64,000 nt of DNA from Paenibacillus silviterrae (GTDB taxonomy: Bacteria > Bacillota > Bacilli > Paenibacillales > NBRC-103111), in assembly GCF_030167925.1 (NCBI RefSeq), contig NZ_JASKUT010000001.1:3928501-3992500 (forward strand), read 5' to 3'. The position numbers and the translations under genes are program-made. Below the pieces are notes generated by a model. It saw only the letters and a list, made by a program, of their open reading frames with translations. It was not told where the DNA came from and did not search any database. Below are positions 61,035 to 64,000 of this stretch, piece by piece. Each line of letters opens with the position of its first letter. Positions within the stretch are counted from its first letter, which is position 1.

Positions 61035-61610
61035 TACATATAAACATAACGACCCCGCGGGGTCGTTTTTTTGTTGGCGGACGGGGACGGGGGGATGAGA
61101 ACCGCAGGTTCGTCGGAGCAAGAGCTTCGGGAGGATTACATCGTAGTCGGCTGCAGGCAGCCGTATCCCACCCTCTCCGCCATACATATAAGCATAACGA
61201 CCCTGCGGGATCGTTTTTTGTTGGTGGACAGGGACGGTGGGATGAGAACCGCAGGTTCGTCAGAGCATGGCTGCGGGAGGAATACATCGCAGTCGGCTGC
61301 CAGCAGCCGTATCCCCACCCTCTCCGCCATACATAAAAGGTAACGGCCCTACGGGGTCGTTTTTTTGTTGGCGGACGGGGACGGGGGGATGAGAACCGCA
61401 GGTTCGTCGGAGCAAGAGCTTCGGAGGAATACATCCCAGTCGGCTGCCAGCAGCCGTATCCCACCCTCTCCGCCATACATATAAGATGACGACCCTGCGG
61501 GGTCGTTTTTTGTTGGCGGACAGGGACGGTGGGATGAGAACCGCAGGTTCGTTGGAGCATGGCTGCGGGAGGAATACATCGCAGTCGGCTGCCAGCAGCC
61601 GTATCCCACC
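61018..61610 (+). repeat. Four-unit tandem repeat of about 146 bp seeded from the tRNA-Ser 3' end
   Basis: Units begin at about 61018, 61166, 61312 and 61459 and end before 61610. Their lengths are 148, 146, 147 and 145 bases. Each starts with the last 17 bases of tRNA-Ser including CCA (unit 3 has one extra C), then tacata. A terminator-like hairpin with T-run follows, then a conserved segment containing GAACCGCAGGTTC and the hairpin CGGCTGCCAGCAGCCG. Units 1 and 3 share one variant (GGGGACGGGGGGATG, AGCAAGAGCTTCGG), and units 2 and 4 another (AGGGACGGTGGGATG, AGCATGGCTGCGGG), so the array is A-B-A-B. There is no convincing coding sequence. Confidence 0.9.
61050..61072 (+). terminator. Terminator of tRNA-Ser(TGA), first of four copies
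   Basis: CGACCCC-GC-GGGGTCG is followed by TTTTTTT. Related hairpins with one or two base changes recur near 61197, 61344 and 61490 in the following repeat units. Confidence 0.8.
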
Positions 61611-61655
61611 GGACAGAGCTGACTGTGCTGTCTAAAATTCCCCTGCGGCTTTTCC

Positions 61656-61685
61656 GTATAAAGGGGTCTGGGATTCCGCATTTTA
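61656..61685 (+). promoter_or_regulatory. Sigma-G/sigma-F-type forespore promoter
   Basis: GTATA (61656-61660), an 18-base spacer and CATTTTA (61679-61685) match the forespore pattern with -10 CATNNTA. It lies 21 bases before the first gene of the sspP-like operon. Confidence 0.65.
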
Positions 61686-61706
61686 AGTACGTGGAGGTGG
61701 AATCTC

Positions 61707-62051
61707 ATGAGCAGAACAGATACGCTGCAAATTAGCCAGCAGAAGCTTGCCGAAGCGTGGGATAAGACGCTGCCGAATGTGTTAAATTCATCGGATAAGG
61801 CAAAGGTGGTAGCCGATGAGGCAGACGAGAAGGTGCTCCGCATTACCATTGAAACGGCTGGGCACAGCGGTTACAGCTTTGACTTTAAATGTACTTATGT
61901 GGACTCGAGAGAAGTGAAGGTTGAGCTGGTTGATGTGGAAAGTGCGGGAATGCATGTCGATGAACGCACAGCGACGATTCAAACACTAATTGATGATTAT
62001 GTTCGTCACATTCACGAGTGTGCTTCGCAGCTGCATGATCTTACAAGCTAG
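61707..62051 (+). CDS. Hypothetical protein, first gene of probable forespore operon
   Basis: The 114-residue soluble protein begins with a helical stretch (QISQQKLAEAWDKTLPNVL). Two or three strands with alternating polar residues follow (KVLRITIETAGHSGYSFDFKCTY, VKVELVDVES), and it ends in a helix (TIQTLIDDYVRHIHECASQLHDL). GGAGGTGG precedes the ATG. No family was recognised. The short leader behind a forespore-type promoter and the SspP-like gene downstream suggest a role in the spore. Confidence 0.8.
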   Translation: MSRTDTLQISQQKLAEAWDKTLPNVLNSSDKAKVVADEADEKVLRITIETAGHSGYSFDFKCTYVDSREVKVELVDVESAGMHVDERTATIQTLIDDYVRHIHECASQLHDLTS

Positions 62052-62069
62052 AGTGGAGGTCGCCCTACG

Positions 62070-62252
62070 ATGACGAAAAATAAAAGCAACGTCGATAAGA
62101 ACCTGCAAAACGTGGTGAAGGATTTGGAAAAGAACACGGTAAATAGTCTGCAGGCCCAGCAAAGTCAGCAGCAAACCAATGATCACCGTCATCAGGACGC
62201 ATTAAACCATGATAAAGAACCCGGCGGCACAATGCTGTTAGATAAAGAATAA
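62070..62252 (+). CDS. Small hydrophilic hypothetical protein
   Basis: The 60-residue, highly charged and Gln/Asn-rich protein is likely disordered (NLQNVVKDLEKNTVNSLQAQ, then QSQQQTNDHRHQDALNHDKE). It has no hydrophobic core or cysteine. GTGGAGG precedes the ATG. It lies 18 bases after the previous gene and 14 bases before the SspP-like gene, so the three are one operon. Composition is like that of minor spore proteins, but no family was recognised. Confidence 0.75.
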   Translation: MTKNKSNVDKNLQNVVKDLEKNTVNSLQAQQSQQQTNDHRHQDALNHDKEPGGTMLLDKE

Positions 62253-62266
62253 GGAGGAGACGCGAT

Positions 62267-62410
62267 ATGCCTAAGAATAAGACGCAGGTAGTTAACCCTC
62301 CAAGCGGACGTCAGAATCAAGAAGAACATGCCGCTCAAAATGAGCCGTTATCCGGATCGAAGCGTGTAAAAAATCAAAACCATTCCCGTCATAACAACGG
62401 GGAAGGCTAA
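62267..62410 (+). CDS. sspP: Small acid-soluble spore protein P-like
   Basis: The 47-residue protein has the C-terminal pattern NEPLSGSKRVKNQNHSRHNN, closely like that of B. subtilis SspP (PEPLDGSKKVKNRNHTRQ). Minor SASPs are made in the forespore and stored in the core. AAGGAGGAG precedes the ATG at 62267. It is the last gene of the three-gene unit and is followed by a strong terminator. Confidence 0.8.
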   Translation: MPKNKTQVVNPPSGRQNQEEHAAQNEPLSGSKRVKNQNHSRHNNGEG

Positions 62411-62429
62411 TAAGGAAATGAACGTTAAA

Positions 62430-62468
62430 AAAAGGACCCCTTCCTTCAAGAGAAAGGGGTCTTTTTAC
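62430..62468 (+). terminator. Terminator after the sspP-like gene
   Basis: GGACCCCTT pairs with AAGGGGTCT-type sequence around a short loop, flanked by AAAAAA upstream and TTTTTAC downstream. It could act in both directions. Confidence 0.85.
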
Positions 62469-62528
62469 TTCGTATATGCAAGCTTCTTATCTTTGGTAAG
62501 AAGATGTTGTTTTTATATGACATATGAA

Positions 62529-62708
62529 TTACTTTTTTTCAAGAATATGAAAGCATTCCGTCATCAATAACTGCGCAAGCTGCTCATCATCGGTATAGCC
62601 GTAAAGATTCGACCCGCCGGCAAGAGCTTCAAACACTTCTTCAAGCAAGGTACAAATCGAGATCGTAAATTCATCGTAAACTACATAATAGCGGCTATTA
62701 AGCGGCAT
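62529..62708 (-). CDS. Small hypothetical protein
   Basis: The 59-residue protein from ATG 62708, with GAGG 10 bases upstream, reads YYVVYDEFTISICTLLEEVFEAL and YTDDEQLAQLLMTECFHILEK, an acidic mostly helical protein. No family was recognised. It is on the minus strand, upstream of nothing obvious. It is convergent with the sspP-like operon, sharing its terminator region. Confidence 0.7.
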   Translation of the reverse strand: MPLNSRYYVVYDEFTISICTLLEEVFEALAGGSNLYGYTDDEQLAQLLMTECFHILEKK

Positions 62709-62759
62709 GCTGTCTACACCTCGCAACACAGAATGCCACTATTTTACCATGCACCCTAA

Positions 62760-62788
62760 GAAAAGAGAATCGTCAAAAGACGATTCTC
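62760..62788 (-). terminator. Terminator after the helicase gene
   Basis: A perfect 10-bp stem (GAGAATCGTC / GACGATTCTC) with loop of 4 is followed on the minus strand by TTTTCTTAGG. Confidence 0.8.
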
Positions 62789-62807
62789 TGCTCATTTTAG
62801 CAAATCT

Positions 62808-64000
62808 TTAGGTGTTTCCAGCAGGTGGAAGAAAAGGAGAAGGTTCACCCGTGTAAAATATAGACAGGTGGTGCATAGCCCGGGTACAAGCGGTATATAG
62901 AAGCTTACGTTCACTTTCTTTAGCGTACTTGTCTTGCCCGGCATCGAAAAGAAGTACAGCGTCAAATTCCAATCCTTTGGCCAAGTACACCGGGATCACC
63001 AGGAGCCCTCCGTGGAAGTCCCGGGATTCCTTCGTAATAAGCTCGACCGATATACAGTCCTTGAGAAGCTCGTGGGCCTCAGCAGCCTCTTGAGCCGTTT
63101 TGCAGATGATTGCTATGGAGGTAACCCCTTTAGCCAGCAGTAAGCCCGTTTCCTCAGCAATGGCTGCTGCCAGGGCACCGGAGTCAGAAGCCGCAGTCAC
63201 CTTAGGAGGCTGACCGCTGCGGCGGAAGGGCTCTACAGGCTCCCCGTCAGGAAGAATCGATTTGGAATACGTTACGATTTCTTCCGTGGAACGATAACTG
63301 CGGACCAACTGGATCATCCGAACCTGCTCCGGACTATAACGCCGGTAAAGCACGTTATAACCGTCCTGCTCCGACGCATGGGCATAGATGGCTTGATTGA
63401 AATCCCCGAGAAGCGTCAGCCGGCTGCGCGGAAACAATCGCCCGAGGAAAGCATACTGGAATGCGGTGTAATCCTGTGCCTCGTCTATGAATACATGCTT
63501 GACCGTATTGTATGACTGAAAGCCTTCAATGAGCTCGTTGAGATAGAGCATAGGGGTAGCATCCTCATAGTGCAGGTGTCCGGATTGGATCTGGGTAAGG
63601 GTAAACCGGGCCACATCATCCATTCCTTCAGGCAGCACGATGCCCGCCTGTTCGGCTGCCTCCTGAAGCCAGGAGCCGGTAAACAGCTGCTCGTACATCG
63701 CCGTTACCGATAGAAACCGCAGCTTACGGATCGTTTGGCGCAGCGGCTTAAAACGTTCATGAACGATAAATTTGGCAAGAAACTGTGTCTCCAGACGGGC
63801 ATCGTCAAAACTGATTTCCCGCTCATCATTTACCTTCCGCATAGCCTCATAAGCCCGCTGGTAGTCCTCCTTATCCAGCAGCTCAAGCTCATCCTTGACC
63901 CAATCGGCTTGACGTTCCTTCTTGGCTGCGACTTTAAGCTCCTTCAGAAGCCAGTCCTTAAGCAAACCGAGCCGGTTCGTTATCTTGAGGCTCGGGTCCA
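62808..64000 (-). CDS. helD: HelD-type superfamily 1 helicase, C-terminal part, cut by window edge
   Basis: The frame is open to the right edge, so the N-terminal part with Walker A is missing. The visible 397 residues contain Walker B VFIDEAQDYT, motif III LTLLGDFNQAIY, motif IV QLVRSYRSTEEIV, motif V VYLAKGLEFDAVLL and motif VI LLYTACTRAMHHL. The layout fits HelD/YvgS, an RNA-polymerase-associated motor that releases stalled polymerase, more than PcrA or AddA, because of the short helicase 1A/2A spacing and the long helical insert (about 1-130 of the visible part). An in-frame TTG at 63965 is not the true start. Confidence 0.88.
   Translation of the reverse strand, partial: DPSLKITNRLGLLKDWLLKELKVAAKKERQADWVKDELELLDKEDYQRAYEAMRKVNDEREISFDDARLETQFLAKFIVHERFKPLRQTIRKLRFLSVTAMYEQLFTGSWLQEAAEQAGIVLPEGMDDVARFTLTQIQSGHLHYEDATPMLYLNELIEGFQSYNTVKHVFIDEAQDYTAFQYAFLGRLFPRSRLTLLGDFNQAIYAHASEQDGYNVLYRRYSPEQVRMIQLVRSYRSTEEIVTYSKSILPDGEPVEPFRRSGQPPKVTAASDSGALAAAIAEETGLLLAKGVTSIAIICKTAQEAAEAHELLKDCISVELITKESRDFHGGLLVIPVYLAKGLEFDAVLLFDAGQDKYAKESERKLLYTACTRAMHHLSIFYTGEPSPFLPPAGNT

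Noticed and set aside
60883..61560. Open frames with MAERVGFEPT-like words over tRNA-Ser and the repeat array
   Set aside because: These words arise from antisense translation of tRNA-Ser and its 3' copies, a well-known false gene pattern. The same holds for 25402-25671.
61018..61610. CRISPR array
   Set aside because: The units are about 146 bp and contiguous, without unique spacers, and no cas gene is near.

Overview
The window spans the chromosomal replication origin of a spore-forming, low-to-mid GC Firmicute, most likely a Paenibacillus or close relative. The evidence is the Bacillales order rnpA-rpmH-oriC-dnaA-dnaN-yaaA-recF-remB-gyrB-gyrA, the walRKHIJ-htrA-yyzF-rlmH cluster, soj/spo0J/noc with parS sites, sporulation genes (yyaC, sspP-like), and a 16S gene of Bacillales type. 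No database comparison was possible, so the genus is an inference.

Left arm (1-38557), almost all on the minus strand, pointing away from oriC. It starts with the AT-rich 5' part of a DNA methyltransferase. Then come rlmH, yyzF and an HtrA protease, and the WalRK cell-wall regulatory operon (walR-walK-yycH-yycI-walJ) behind a LysM/G5/M23 wall peptidase. Next are purA, the dnaB-rplI-gdpP-yybS group, rpsF-ssb-rpsR, an accessory stretch, tRNA-Ser(CGA), an mscS channel, yyaC, a class V aminotransferase, parB-parA-noc, and rsmG-mnmG-mnmE-jag-yidC-rnpA-rpmH.

The accessory stretch (21831-25400) is the least conventional part. Its genes run on the plus strand, against replication. It holds yjzC, a small membrane protein, a gene behind a perfect LexA/SOS-type palindrome, a secreted protein paired with a 44-residue Cys/Pro/Gly-rich peptide whose N-terminus resembles a RiPP leader, a secreted copper-amine-oxidase-N-like protein, and a possible group II intron remnant next to tRNA-Ser.

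Origin (38558-40665). DnaA boxes lie on both sides of dnaA. The dnaA-dnaN gap carries boxes, a GC-rich patch and TAC/TAT triplets that match the layout of a Bacillus-type unwinding region with DnaA-trios.

Right arm (40666-64000), mostly on the plus strand. It holds dnaN to gyrA, an HD-GYP protein, and an rRNA operon of unusual order (16S-5S-tRNA-Ile-tRNA-Ala-23S-5S, with a terminator-like hairpin after the internal 5S). Then come guaB, dacA, pdxST, serS and tRNA-Ser(UGA). The 3' end of this tRNA begins a four-unit, about 146-bp tandem repeat arranged A-B-A-B. A probable forespore operon (two unknown small proteins plus an SspP-like protein) follows behind a sigma-G-like promoter, and the window closes in a HelD-type helicase gene cut by the edge.

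Together the core genes cover initiation and segregation of replication, tRNA and rRNA modification, cell-wall homeostasis, c-di-AMP turnover, purine and vitamin B6 synthesis, and spore formation.
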